The notes under the pieces were generated by a model. It searched no databases, was not told where the DNA came from, and saw only the letters and a program-made list of their open reading frames with translations. From NCBI GenBank assembly GCA_016931155.1, contig JAFGFJ010000001.1:1-64000 (forward strand): a stretch of 64,000 nt of DNA, in the 5' to 3' direction. The translations under genes were made by a program, and so were the position numbers. Positions 25,861-34,872 of this stretch are shown piece by piece. How positions within the stretch are numbered: the stretch's first letter is position 1; the number at the start of each line of letters is the position of its first letter. This DNA is from Candidatus Dojkabacteria bacterium (GTDB lineage: Bacteria; Patescibacteria; Dojkabacteria; B142; JAFGFJ01).

Positions 25861-27387
25861 TTAACCGAATTCAAATATCCCATTCGCTTCCCTTTCCAGA
25901 AGTTTCTTTGCAAGGTTCATTCTTCCTGCCGACGTTGCATATAGCGTAATCAGTTTTTCACCTTCTGCAACAGTGTCCCCTGTCACTTTGTGAAAATACA
26001 TCCCGGCATTTTTTATCCTTGGATTTCCGAGAGCATGACCAACCTCAAAAATCTTTTTATTACTCATATGTTTGATCTCACCTCCTTGATAAGATATATA
26101 GTGATGAACAATTTCACCAAGCTCGATTTTATCCGAACTGACAGTTGCATCCCCTCCCTGATTCCCGATTATCTCCTTCAACTTTTTCAATGCCTGTCCG
26201 GAAGTAATAATTTCTTTTGCCATATCAAAACCCTTCCCGACCGGAGCTTTTTCCGTAAGCTCAATCAATTTTCCTGCCATTTCAAGTGCATCCAGCTCCA
26301 GTGTTTTTGATTTTTCAGGATGATTTTCCAAAACTCTCAGGAATTCAATACATTCAAGAGCAGGACCCACTGCTTTGCCGTCTATTCCTGTAATATCCCT
26401 TTTGTGAACAGACAGATGAATCCCGAATTTGGCACAAACTCTTTCAAAAGTTTCTTTCACTTTTTGAAATTCTTCTTCTTTTATCTTCGCACCGGACCCT
26501 ACCGGCACATCAAAAACCACATGTGTCACTCCCTGAGCAATTTTTTTTGCAACAATACTTGAGACAAATTTATCAATAGATTCCATCCCAAGAGGCTTCT
26601 GAACCTTGATAATTTCATCATCAGCAGGAGCAAGATCAAGACCTCCTCCCCACACCATAAAAGCATTACTTTTAAAAATCATCGACTCCAGAGCTATCTT
26701 ATCAAATGTCATCGGCATAAGTACTTCAAGCATATCTGTCGTAGCGCTGGAGGTTGTTATGGCACGTGTTGAAGTATTTGGTACTTTCATCCCTTCAATT
26801 GAAGCAACAATTGAGACAATGATAGGAGTAATTCCTTTCCCTGCAACCCCTCCAATTGAGTGTTTGTCTGCAACAATCCCGTCAAACGCAAGTCTTTCTC
26901 CTGTTTCAGCAAGAGCTTTTGTCATGTACTCGATTTCTTCAGTATCAAAACCAGGACTATACCCCGCGGCGGCAAAATAGGTTGTGAGAGTACTCCCAAG
27001 CCTTCCATTTGCAATATCACGCATGATTTTGAAGAAGTCTTCATATTTAAGCTTTTCTCCTAACAATTTTCTTCTTATACTCTCTACAGCATCTGAATTG
27101 GAAATAAAATCAACCTTTATTACTTCATTCTCTTTTAGATTGTACTTTGACCAAATATCTTCATATAAACCAATTCGACCTGCTTCAACAATCGAACTTG
27201 TAACGTCCGCAATGACAATAACTCCATCTCCATATGAATCCCAGCGAACTTCAAGAGCATCTCCAGGGTTTATCCCGTATTCTTTGGCATCCGAATCGTT
27301 AACAATAACAACGAATTCAGATCCGCTTGAAATATCAAGTTTTTTTGCTGAAAGGAAATGCGACATTTTATTCTCAAACCTAACCAA
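25861..27387 (-). CDS. deoA: AMP phosphorylase (archaeal-type, DeoA family)
   Basis: 508 residues. Converts AMP and phosphate to adenine and ribose-1,5-bisphosphate, the first step of the AMP/RuBisCO pathway. The long N-terminal domain (about 90 residues, GINPGDALEVRWDSYGDG), KHSIGGVAGKGITPIIVSI, and TSTRAITTSSATTDMLEVL place it with archaeal-type AMP phosphorylases, which are about 500 residues, longer than bacterial thymidine phosphorylase. Follows the RuBisCO gene by 34 bases, same strand. The symbol denotes the family. Confidence 0.9.
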   Translation of the reverse strand: MVRFENKMSHFLSAKKLDISSGSEFVVIVNDSDAKEYGINPGDALEVRWDSYGDGVIVIADVTSSIVEAGRIGLYEDIWSKYNLKENEVIKVDFISNSDAVESIRRKLLGEKLKYEDFFKIMRDIANGRLGSTLTTYFAAAGYSPGFDTEEIEYMTKALAETGERLAFDGIVADKHSIGGVAGKGITPIIVSIVASIEGMKVPNTSTRAITTSSATTDMLEVLMPMTFDKIALESMIFKSNAFMVWGGGLDLAPADDEIIKVQKPLGMESIDKFVSSIVAKKIAQGVTHVVFDVPVGSGAKIKEEEFQKVKETFERVCAKFGIHLSVHKRDITGIDGKAVGPALECIEFLRVLENHPEKSKTLELDALEMAGKLIELTEKAPVGKGFDMAKEIITSGQALKKLKEIIGNQGGDATVSSDKIELGEIVHHYISYQGGEIKHMSNKKIFEVGHALGNPRIKNAGMYFHKVTGDTVAEGEKLITLYATSAGRMNLAKKLLEREANGIFEFG

Positions 27388-27421
27388 TTGTAAGAATTCT
27401 TCTCAAAAAATTCCAAATAAT

Positions 27422-28798
27422 TTATATCTCTCCTCTAGGCTCCATAATACTCACAGAATGAATTTGCTCCTTTTTCTTTTCTATCTCTGTTTTTTTTGTT
27501 TTCACCAAAGCATATACGTTCGTATAGGGATTTTCATGCTCAAAAGCATTTTCACCGAAAACACCCCACTTATCAAGAGCCGCTTTCAGTTCCACGCTTT
27601 CTTTTGATATTTCACGTAAGGTTTTACCATTAACAACTCCCTCTATTGCTTTTCTGACTGTTCTAGCTCCAGATTCCGCACCCATAGGATGAGCAAGTAC
27701 CCCTCCTCCCATATTTATCACTTGATCTTTGCCGAGTAATTCAAATAATTTTTCTATATGTCCTGGATGAAGCCCACCAGAACTCACCGGCATAATAGAA
27801 TTCAGCTTGTGCCAGGAATCTCTTAAAAAATAATTAACATCCAAAACACTTTCTTTTTCTTCCTTTTTCTTCCCCACCGAAGTTGGAATATGAAGGAAGT
27901 CAATACCAGCAAGTCTTGAGATCTTTGCCATAACCATGAGTGATAGACCATTGTAGTTTCCTGTTGATAATCGGTGACCGTGAATAATAAGATCAAGATT
28001 TTGATCTCGCATAAACTGCACACCACTCATTCCTACAGACAATAGATCCACCATAACTGCAATCCCTCCCATCTCTTGTACAAATTTTGCCCTTGCGTAC
28101 ATCTCAGAAATCCTTGCTGTCACATTAGGAATATACATTTTCTTCTCACCTGTAACCTTCTCAACTTCCCGAAGAGCTTGCATAACAAGATTAACCCTTT
28201 CATAAAAAGGGCATATATCCTGGTCTGTCAGGTTTTCGTCATCTCGAACAATATCTGCCCCTCCCGCCCAGGCTTCGTATGCCAGTTTTGCAAAAGACTG
28301 AAGAGATAACCCCACCTTTGGCTTTATTACGACAGAAACCAAGGGTCTGTCATAAATCCTAAGTTTATCTCTTATCCCAATAAGACCAAAAGCAGGTCCT
28401 TTGTTTGCCATTACATAATCCTGAGGAAACTCTACCTCCATTACCTTCAAATCGTCTATTACACTTAGTGATGAGAGGTTGCCAGAGATTATACTCAGAA
28501 GCTGAGGCATATTATCTGTTTCAAAAAGACCAAGTGGATAAGCAATCTTTACGGTTCCCTTCTTTTCTCCATCCTCAAGAACCGATAAGACTTTTGCTGC
28601 ATATTTTGCAACAATATCTTTACTGAGATCGGGAATATCAATCCATGTTCCAACCGAGGACTCGATTGCCATAGCTTTTGATGCATCGGAAAGTGCAGCA
28701 TTAGATTCAACCCTGAAAGTAACTAAAACATAGTTTTCCGAGTCAATCTCTTCCCCAGAAGCAAGATAAGAGAATTTCTGGTTATAACTCATGGGCAA
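27422..28798 (-). CDS. rbcL: RuBisCO large-subunit homologue (form III-like) with Arg at the carbamylation position
   Basis: 458 residues. In the AMP pathway this enzyme would carboxylate ribulose-1,5-bisphosphate to two 3-phosphoglycerates. Positions matching spinach residues: Glu46 (E60), Thr51-Trp52 (T65-W66), Asn107 (N123), Lys159 and Lys161 (K175, K177), Asp187-Glu188 (D203-E204), His275-Arg276 (H294-R295), His303 (H327), Lys310 (K334), SSGG at 339-342. The exception is Arg185 (CGA, 28246-28244) at carbamylated K201. Loop 6 reads GKKKEE rather than GKLEGE. It may be an RuBisCO-like protein or a carbamylation-independent variant. It lies between the isomerase and AMP phosphorylase genes. 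Confidence 0.9.
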   Translation of the reverse strand: MPMSYNQKFSYLASGEEIDSENYVLVTFRVESNAALSDASKAMAIESSVGTWIDIPDLSKDIVAKYAAKVLSVLEDGEKKGTVKIAYPLGLFETDNMPQLLSIISGNLSSLSVIDDLKVMEVEFPQDYVMANKGPAFGLIGIRDKLRIYDRPLVSVVIKPKVGLSLQSFAKLAYEAWAGGADIVRDDENLTDQDICPFYERVNLVMQALREVEKVTGEKKMYIPNVTARISEMYARAKFVQEMGGIAVMVDLLSVGMSGVQFMRDQNLDLIIHGHRLSTGNYNGLSLMVMAKISRLAGIDFLHIPTSVGKKKEEKESVLDVNYFLRDSWHKLNSIMPVSSGGLHPGHIEKLFELLGKDQVINMGGGVLAHPMGAESGARTVRKAIEGVVNGKTLREISKESVELKAALDKWGVFGENAFEHENPYTNVYALVKTKKTEIEKKKEQIHSVSIMEPRGEI

Positions 28799-28872
28799 TT
28801 TTTGTATTGAAAACCTAAAACATACTACAACTAATACTCATGGAGGTAAAGACCATCCAGTAATAACAAAGA

Positions 28873-28976
28873 AGAGGGCTCCTAACTTTTCTTTATGAAA
28901 AGTAACTGGAACCCTCTCAGCAAAAGGCGGTAAACAATAGCAAACATAAACTAATGAATTTGTAAAAGCTTGTCAA
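28873..28976 (-). promoter_or_regulatory. RuBisCO leader: TTGACA box and long attenuator-like hairpin
   Basis: In the 309-base gap before RuBisCO. TTGACA lies at 28976-28971, with only a weak -10 (TAGTTT, 28953-28948). About 30 bases further, 28917-28873 folds into a long imperfect hairpin (arms AGAGGGTTCC..TTACTTTTC and GAAAAGTTA..GGAGCCCTCT), followed by the U-rich TTCTTTGTTATT. It sits in the leader, so it looks like an attenuator or a terminator upstream of the RuBisCO start at 28798. The rest of the gap shows no gene. Confidence 0.5.
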
Positions 28977-29107
28977 GAGATTTAATAAATATTTTGTACA
29001 GAAGTGTTGGATAAATTTCTTCAATTGGAAAACTGCTCTTTTTTCCTCAATTTGTTACGAAGCTTACTAGCAGTTGCAATCAACTCTGCTAATAACTAGC
29101 CAAAAGC

Positions 29108-30040
29108 TTATTGATTCAACCAAGGATAAAGCTCCAACGCCTTATCCTTAACCTCACTACTGGTTATAACTCCAGCCTCAGTGATATACCCGGTAACAAA
29201 TTCAGGTCTTATCAGATCAAAAGCCGGGTTAATTATTTTTAGTTCCATCGGAGCATCTTCCCAGACTTCCTTTGATGGTCTCATCTCAATCTCAGGAAAT
29301 TTTATATCCTTTTTCAGATTTAATTTAAGGAGAGTAGTTGCAACATAAAACTTGTCTTTCCCTGCCTTCGCAGACAGTGCCATTGAATATGTTCCAATTT
29401 TATTGATAAAGCTCCCATCCGAAAGAAGCTCATCATTACCAACCAGTACACACTCAACAGGCAGATACCTGTCATCTTCAATAAAGGAAGGTGCAGCAGA
29501 ATCCACAATTTGAAACACTTTGGCATTGGCGTTGGACAGTTTTTTTGCAGTAATCCTTCCCTGAAAGAGAGGTCTGGTTTCAGTTGATACAACACTTAAC
29601 TTGGGATTCCTTTTTGAAAGCTCAATTAGTATTTTTGTAGAAGTAGACGAATGGCAGTGTGTAAGTATGACATCAAAATTTTTCAGTTCTTCGACTCCTG
29701 CTTTAAAAATTTCTTCTTTTGATTTATTAATTAGCTCAACATATTCCTCAATCGCCAAACTTATTGCCTCCTTTGCTTCTACCAAATCTTCAAAGTTCTT
29801 TATTTTCCCAAGAATGTATCTAACTCCATTTCCTGCAAGCGGTTCATTTTCCCTGGCTTCACTCAGTTCGATTCCTGTTTTCTCTATCTCCTCAAGAAAA
29901 GAACTGACAGAATCAGCAGTTGATTCGTTTGCAGTAATCTTAATACCGCCAAGGGTTGCAAGAGCAACATTGGTTGCACCCTGTATCTCAATATTCTTAA
30001 TCTTCGCTTTGATTTCTTTTATTTGATTCAAATAACTCAT
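29108..30040 (-). CDS. Ribose-1,5-bisphosphate isomerase (eIF2B-like)
   Basis: 310 residues. Converts ribose-1,5-bisphosphate to ribulose-1,5-bisphosphate, linking AMP phosphorylase to RuBisCO. Shows the eIF2B-alpha/MtnA-like fold with DVILTHCHSSTSTKI (catalytic Cys), TRPLFQGRITAKKL, VECVLVGNDELLSDGS (acidic catalytic residue) and INKIGTYSMALSAK. First of three pathway genes on this strand; 309 bases precede RuBisCO. An mtnA-like role is possible but less likely given the neighbours. Confidence 0.88.
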   Translation of the reverse strand: MSYLNQIKEIKAKIKNIEIQGATNVALATLGGIKITANESTADSVSSFLEEIEKTGIELSEARENEPLAGNGVRYILGKIKNFEDLVEAKEAISLAIEEYVELINKSKEEIFKAGVEELKNFDVILTHCHSSTSTKILIELSKRNPKLSVVSTETRPLFQGRITAKKLSNANAKVFQIVDSAAPSFIEDDRYLPVECVLVGNDELLSDGSFINKIGTYSMALSAKAGKDKFYVATTLLKLNLKKDIKFPEIEMRPSKEVWEDAPMELKIINPAFDLIRPEFVTGYITEAGVITSSEVKDKALELYPWLNQ

Positions 30041-30049
30041 TTCAATAGA

Positions 30050-31444
30050 CTAAAGCTCTATAGATTGTTTCCACTCAGGTATTACTCCCTCTATTTGCTT
30101 TTTTGCAAGCTCCTCTTTAAAAACTTCACTTCTCTCCAGCTCTGCATGTAACAAAAATACCTTCCTCAATCTATCCTTATCTAACCTGCCCACAAAGTCA
30201 AGTAGATCACCATTATCTCCATGAGCTGAAAAACCAAAAAAAGTATTTATCTTGGCTTTTACTCTTGTGACCTTGTCATCTATCAAAACCTTTTTTGCTC
30301 CTTCCGTTAGTTCTCTTCCGAGCGTTTGCTCTGCCTGGTATCCAACAAAGCACACAGAGTTTTTTGCATCACTCAATCCTTTTTTAAAATGAGAAAGAAT
30401 TCTTCCTCCATTAGCCATTCCGCTACCAGCAATTATTACACTTGGTTCTTTTTTCCAAATTCCCAGCGATTGTTTATATGATCTTATAGTTTTTAACCCA
30501 GGAAAACTGAACGGACTATCACCCAAGGCAAACGACTGCTGAACCATCTTACTTAAGGCCAATTTACTGTCTGTGTATATCTGTGTAGCACCTATTGCAA
30601 GCGGACTGTCCAAAAAAACTTGAACATTGTCTCCGATCAATCTTTTCTGTTTAGCCGTTTTGATAATATACAGCAACTCTTGCGTTCTTTCGACTGCAAA
30701 CGAAGGGATCATAACATTACCGTTCCTTTGTAGTGTCAAATTTATTGCATCAATTAGTTCCCTCTCTGTCAGCCTCCTGTCCTCATGATACTTACCCCCG
30801 TAGAGTGATTCCATAACAACATAATCGACCGATAGTGATTTATTTAAATCAAAATGAGCAACAAGTTCCTGACCCCTGTGACCAATATCCCCCGAAAAAA
30901 GAATTCTTAAATTATCCACCTCTACAACAATACTTGCTGCACCTAAAATATGACCTGCATTTATAAAGGTTGCCTTTATCCCTTCTCTAATCTCTATTTC
31001 CTTGTCCAGTTCAACTGTTCTAAAGGAGTTAATAGCAGAAAGGGCATCCCTGGTATCATAAAGAAGATTTCCAGACATTTGGCTTTTCTTCATCCTCAAT
31101 ACTCTCCTTCTAAACTCATCTCGCTGGTTATTCTCCTGAATTTTCGCCGCATCAAGCAAAAGAAGCTCAGCCAAATGACTTGTCGGTACTGTCATATATA
31201 CTTCCCCCCGAAAACCTTCTCTGAAAAGCTTGGGTATAAGTCCTGAATGGTCAATATGTGTATGAGTCAAAAGAAGAAAATCTATCTGCCTTGGATCAAA
31301 TTTAAATTTTTCAAAGTTTCTATCCTCCACGTCAGGTCCCTGAAACATTCCACAGTCAACTAAAAACTTATTCCTGTCAGTCTCAACAAGAAAACACGAA
31401 CCTGTAACTGTTTCTGCCGCTCCAAGAAATGATAGTTTTGTCAT
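30050..31444 (-). CDS. Beta-CASP metallo-beta-lactamase ribonuclease
   Basis: 464 residues from ATG 31444 (MTKLSFLGAAETVTGSC); an earlier in-frame ATG at 31540 would add a poor 32-residue leader. Intact zinc motif THTHIDHSGLIP, GHILGAASIVVEV, LFSGDIG, and beta-CASP motifs (SGMANGGRILSHF, FSAHGD). RNA-processing or decay enzyme of the archaeal CPSF/RNase J-like group. Nine bases precede the isomerase gene, so probably co-transcribed, perhaps by chance of packing. Confidence 0.92.
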   Translation of the reverse strand: MTKLSFLGAAETVTGSCFLVETDRNKFLVDCGMFQGPDVEDRNFEKFKFDPRQIDFLLLTHTHIDHSGLIPKLFREGFRGEVYMTVPTSHLAELLLLDAAKIQENNQRDEFRRRVLRMKKSQMSGNLLYDTRDALSAINSFRTVELDKEIEIREGIKATFINAGHILGAASIVVEVDNLRILFSGDIGHRGQELVAHFDLNKSLSVDYVVMESLYGGKYHEDRRLTERELIDAINLTLQRNGNVMIPSFAVERTQELLYIIKTAKQKRLIGDNVQVFLDSPLAIGATQIYTDSKLALSKMVQQSFALGDSPFSFPGLKTIRSYKQSLGIWKKEPSVIIAGSGMANGGRILSHFKKGLSDAKNSVCFVGYQAEQTLGRELTEGAKKVLIDDKVTRVKAKINTFFGFSAHGDNGDLLDFVGRLDKDRLRKVFLLHAELERSEVFKEELAKKQIEGVIPEWKQSIEL

Positions 31445-31541
31445 GATATATATTTCCAAAAAAAATAATCGTACAAACTTACAAAGACCTGCGATTATAG
31501 CACTTAGTAATAGATGCAGATAGTCCGAAGTAGTTCGCAAT

Positions 31542-33086
31542 CTATTCCAGATACTTTTGTCTCACTATTTCTGTTAAAACAGCTTTTTTGTTTTTTACCG
31601 GCTCCTCAATTACTATTTCCAATAAATAATTCAGAATTTCCCCCATCCCTGGCCCTGATTCAATCCCTAGCTTACGCAAATCCTCTCCATTAATATCAAG
31701 ATCTGTTATTTTAATCGCCATTTCTTTCTCTCGCACCTCCGCAATCCTGTTTTCAAGAGCCTCAATCTCCCCTGGATGAAAACTGGATTTTGGGTTTGCT
31801 CCTGCATCAGCAATTCTCAATTTTATCAGATCTTCAATGGCTTCCTCTCCCCCGGCGTTCCTTATGAACCTTCTAATTGCAGCATCAGTCCAGCCCTCCT
31901 TAAAACTTTTACTCCTTCTGGATTTCATAATTCTTTCATTTTGTGCCTCAAGATTTCCTACTACCTTTCCTTCTTTTTCTATTTCAACTGGATTTTTTCT
32001 TGCATTGATTATTTCCTCTTCTAATCTCCAATCAGCAGAAGGATAATAAAACATATGCCACCTAACAAGGCGAAAATTGCGTTCAATTTCATCTCTGGAA
32101 AACTTCAATCTTGAAAGAATTTGTCTGGTCATTTCTGCTCCAACAACATCATGACCGTAAAAGTGAACCTCTTCCCCATCCTTAGTCATTGTTCTTGACT
32201 TTCCTATATCATGAAGAAGAGCAGCTATCTTTACCGAATCTTGGGCTAAATCATAAGCCTTTAAGGAATGATCAAAAAGATCATCAGCATGGTATTCGGG
32301 CTGAACAATTCCTATACAGTCAAGAAGCTCAGGAAGAAAAATTTCCAGAAGACCTGTATCCTTCATGAGTCTCAGTCCCGTAGAAGGTTTTGAAGATCCC
32401 ATTGTCATTTTGATAAATTCATCTCTTATTCTTTCCATAGACACTTTTTCAGCAACACTAAGCGTATTTTTTATCGCCTCAAATGTTTTTTCCTCTATTG
32501 TAAATTCGAGCAAACTTGCAAGCCTGCAGGCTCTGAAAGCTCTTAGCCCGTCTTCAGTAAATCTTTCAACAGGGTCACCCACTGCTTTAATTATTTTCTT
32601 TCTCAGATCCTTGAGACCAAGAAACAAATCAACAATCTGCTGATCTTCATCTTTTTTGTCAAGGTTCACCGCAAGAGCATTGATTGTAAAATCTCTTCTA
32701 CTTAAATCCTCCTGTATCGAACTGGTAAACTTAACTTTTGAAGGCCATCTGCCGCCTGTATAGTCCTCTTCACTCCTATAAGTTGTTACTTCAATATCAA
32801 AAGTTTCTCCCTTTTTGTCTTTTGATAGAACAATCACTGTTCCAAACCTTGCATTTGTTGAAATTGACTTGGGAAAGATTCTTTCAATTTCGTCAGGTTT
32901 TGCATTTGTTGCAATATCATAATCAGAAGGCACTCGACCAATGATCAGATCCCTCAGACTTCCTCCAACAAGATAAGCCTCAAAACCATGCCTGATAAGC
33001 TCATCAGAGACGACAAAAACATAAGAAGGTATTTTTTTAATAATAGATTCTATTTCTGGTTCCATTCGATTTTTATAATTATGCAA
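31542..33086 (-). CDS. cca: CCA tRNA nucleotidyltransferase / poly(A) polymerase with HD domain
   Basis: 514 residues. Pol-beta-type head: YLVGGSLRDLIIGRVPSDYDIA with the catalytic DxD, SRRDFTINALAVNL, then the RNA-binding RAFRACRLAS region and an HD phosphohydrolase domain (AALLHDIGKSRTM). Adds or repairs 3'-CCA on tRNAs. One tRNA in this window (Trp) lacks encoded CCA and would need it. Start at 33086 or Met8 (33065); the first choice overlaps cysS by 8 bases. Confidence 0.93.
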   Translation of the reverse strand: MHNYKNRMEPEIESIIKKIPSYVFVVSDELIRHGFEAYLVGGSLRDLIIGRVPSDYDIATNAKPDEIERIFPKSISTNARFGTVIVLSKDKKGETFDIEVTTYRSEEDYTGGRWPSKVKFTSSIQEDLSRRDFTINALAVNLDKKDEDQQIVDLFLGLKDLRKKIIKAVGDPVERFTEDGLRAFRACRLASLLEFTIEEKTFEAIKNTLSVAEKVSMERIRDEFIKMTMGSSKPSTGLRLMKDTGLLEIFLPELLDCIGIVQPEYHADDLFDHSLKAYDLAQDSVKIAALLHDIGKSRTMTKDGEEVHFYGHDVVGAEMTRQILSRLKFSRDEIERNFRLVRWHMFYYPSADWRLEEEIINARKNPVEIEKEGKVVGNLEAQNERIMKSRRSKSFKEGWTDAAIRRFIRNAGGEEAIEDLIKLRIADAGANPKSSFHPGEIEALENRIAEVREKEMAIKITDLDINGEDLRKLGIESGPGMGEILNYLLEIVIEEPVKNKKAVLTEIVRQKYLE

Positions 33087-34530
33087 TCACACGCCATTCT
33101 GTTCCGTCTTTTTGGTCTTCAATCTCAACATGATATTTCTTTCCAAGCACCTTTCGTATCTGGTCAGCCTCTTCCCACCCCTTGTTGCCTCTATATTTTT
33201 CTCTTTCATCCACGAGCCTTTCAATTTCTTTTCTATTCTTCTTTAAAAATTCAGAAATGTTCTCTGCTTCCTCTTTAAGCCCTAAACCAAAAACCTTGTC
33301 AAAATCAAAAATCAATGCTAATTTAGCACTCTCAAGAAGATCTGCTTTCACTACTTCCCACAAAACCCCAAGTGCCCGGGGAATATTGAAATCATCCTCC
33401 AGTGCCTCGATATATTTCTTCCTATATTCCACTTCAACCTTTCCTTCCTTGAAATTTTCCAGCCATGATCCCAATTGTGTCTTCAACTTTTGATAAGCAA
33501 TTCTTGCCCCATCCAATGCCTCCCATGTAAAATTCTGTTTGCTCCTGTAGTGTGCCTGCAGAAAGAGATACCGCATATCAAGCGGACTGTATCCTTTTTC
33601 AATTATTTGTTTCAATGTGTAGCTTGTACCTTCAGATTTTGCCATTTTTTTACCATTAACCAGAAGATGTTCATTATGTAACCAGTGTTTGACATATTTC
33701 TTGCCAGTAACTGCCTCACTTTGTGCTATCTCGTTAGTGTGATGGATTGAAATATGCTCAACCCCTCCCATATGAATGTCCAGTGTTTCACCAAGATTTT
33801 GAAGCGCCATTGTAGAACATTCAATATGCCATCCAGGAAAACCTTCCCCATTCTTTACTTCTGGAGATGTAAAAGGAGACGACCAATACTGAAGGGCATT
33901 TTTGTGAACTCCTGTTCTAAAAAACCAAAGTACAAAATCAGCTGGATTCTTCTTGTCCGGATCAGTAATATCTCCTATTCCAGCACCAGCTTTATCTTTC
34001 TCCAAATCTCTACCGGACAGATCCGTATAATTTTTGAACCTGGAGATATCAAAGTAAACCGCCTTAGATGTAACATACGCAAAACCCCTATCAATAAGCA
34101 ACTTTACCATTTCTATCATTCCATCAATATAATCAGTCGCTCTTGCCTTAACCGTCGGTTCAAGAATGTTGAGAAGTTTTGTATCTCTATCAAATTCTGC
34201 GATATACTTTTCGGCAATTATCTGCGGAGTGAGATTTTCTCTCTTCGCGGCCTTCTCCATTCTGTCTTCTCCAGTATCAGCATCCCCGATATTATCACCT
34301 GTAAGATGACCAAAATCAGTATAATTTCGAACATGCCTCACCTCATATCCCAGATAAGACAAGCTCCTCCTTATAAGGTCTCCCATCAGCATTCCCCGCA
34401 TATTCCCAATATGCTGTGTCCAATATACCGTAGGTCCACAGTGATAAAAAGAAATCTTCCCCTTATTAAGAGGTTCAAATTCTTCAAGTTTTCTTCCTAA
34501 CGTATTAAAGACCTTTAGCATAATAATCAA
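33079..34530 (-). CDS. cysS: Cysteinyl-tRNA synthetase
   Basis: 483 residues. Class I synthetase with HIGH variant WTQHIGNMRG, zinc-site residues FYHCGPTVYW and GWHIECSTMA, the GGVEHISIHHTNEIAQ motif, and KMAKSEGT in place of KMSKS. Length is normal. Overlaps cca slightly, so the two are probably one unit. Confidence 0.96.
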   Translation of the reverse strand: MIIMLKVFNTLGRKLEEFEPLNKGKISFYHCGPTVYWTQHIGNMRGMLMGDLIRRSLSYLGYEVRHVRNYTDFGHLTGDNIGDADTGEDRMEKAAKRENLTPQIIAEKYIAEFDRDTKLLNILEPTVKARATDYIDGMIEMVKLLIDRGFAYVTSKAVYFDISRFKNYTDLSGRDLEKDKAGAGIGDITDPDKKNPADFVLWFFRTGVHKNALQYWSSPFTSPEVKNGEGFPGWHIECSTMALQNLGETLDIHMGGVEHISIHHTNEIAQSEAVTGKKYVKHWLHNEHLLVNGKKMAKSEGTSYTLKQIIEKGYSPLDMRYLFLQAHYRSKQNFTWEALDGARIAYQKLKTQLGSWLENFKEGKVEVEYRKKYIEALEDDFNIPRALGVLWEVVKADLLESAKLALIFDFDKVFGLGLKEEAENISEFLKKNRKEIERLVDEREKYRGNKGWEEADQIRKVLGKKYHVEIEDQKDGTEWRVIA

Positions 34531-34872
34531 ATAATAGCTATTATAGCAGTGATTTAGAGCAAAGAATATTTAGAGACCGAAAGAGTGATCAATGGTGATT
34601 CAGCTACAACAGCAAGATATTTTTGAAGAAAAAGAACACATCATATCAACACCATTCTACAGGACACAGAACCTTTGATCAAATCACTACTCTATCGCCC
34701 CTGTATCGTCCTATGTATCATTCCGTATGGCCTGTGTCATTCTATATCGCTGTATATCATTGTCTATGATTCTGTGTTGTTCTGTGTCATTCTGTACATC
34801 CTGTGTCATTCTCTAGTGTTAGTATCATTAGCCAAGAACTACCACGTCTTACTGACAGGGACTCCAGCCAGA
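34531..34872. other. 342-base gap between galU and cysS
   Basis: No gene or RNA recognised. The notable content is the decamer repeat tract at 34701-34830. The plus-strand frame that runs through it is hydrophobic low-complexity sequence without a credible start and is not called. Confidence 0.6.
34701..34830. repeat. Degenerate tandem 10-base repeat (consensus TCTGTGTCAT)
   Basis: About thirteen consecutive units, each 9-12 bases and mostly in a strict 10-base register. Examples starting at 34741, 34751, 34761, 34771, 34781, 34791: TCTATATCGC, TGTATATCAT, TGTCTATGAT, TCTGTGTTGT, TCTGTGTCAT, TCTGTACATC. On the minus strand the unit reads near AATGACACAG. The period equals one helical turn. 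Confidence 0.75.

Noticed and set aside
25716..25913. 65-residue minus-strand frame between the methyltransferase remnant and AMP phosphorylase
   Set aside because: Starts within the AMP phosphorylase coding end, matches no family and lacks methyltransferase motifs; probably decayed spacer.
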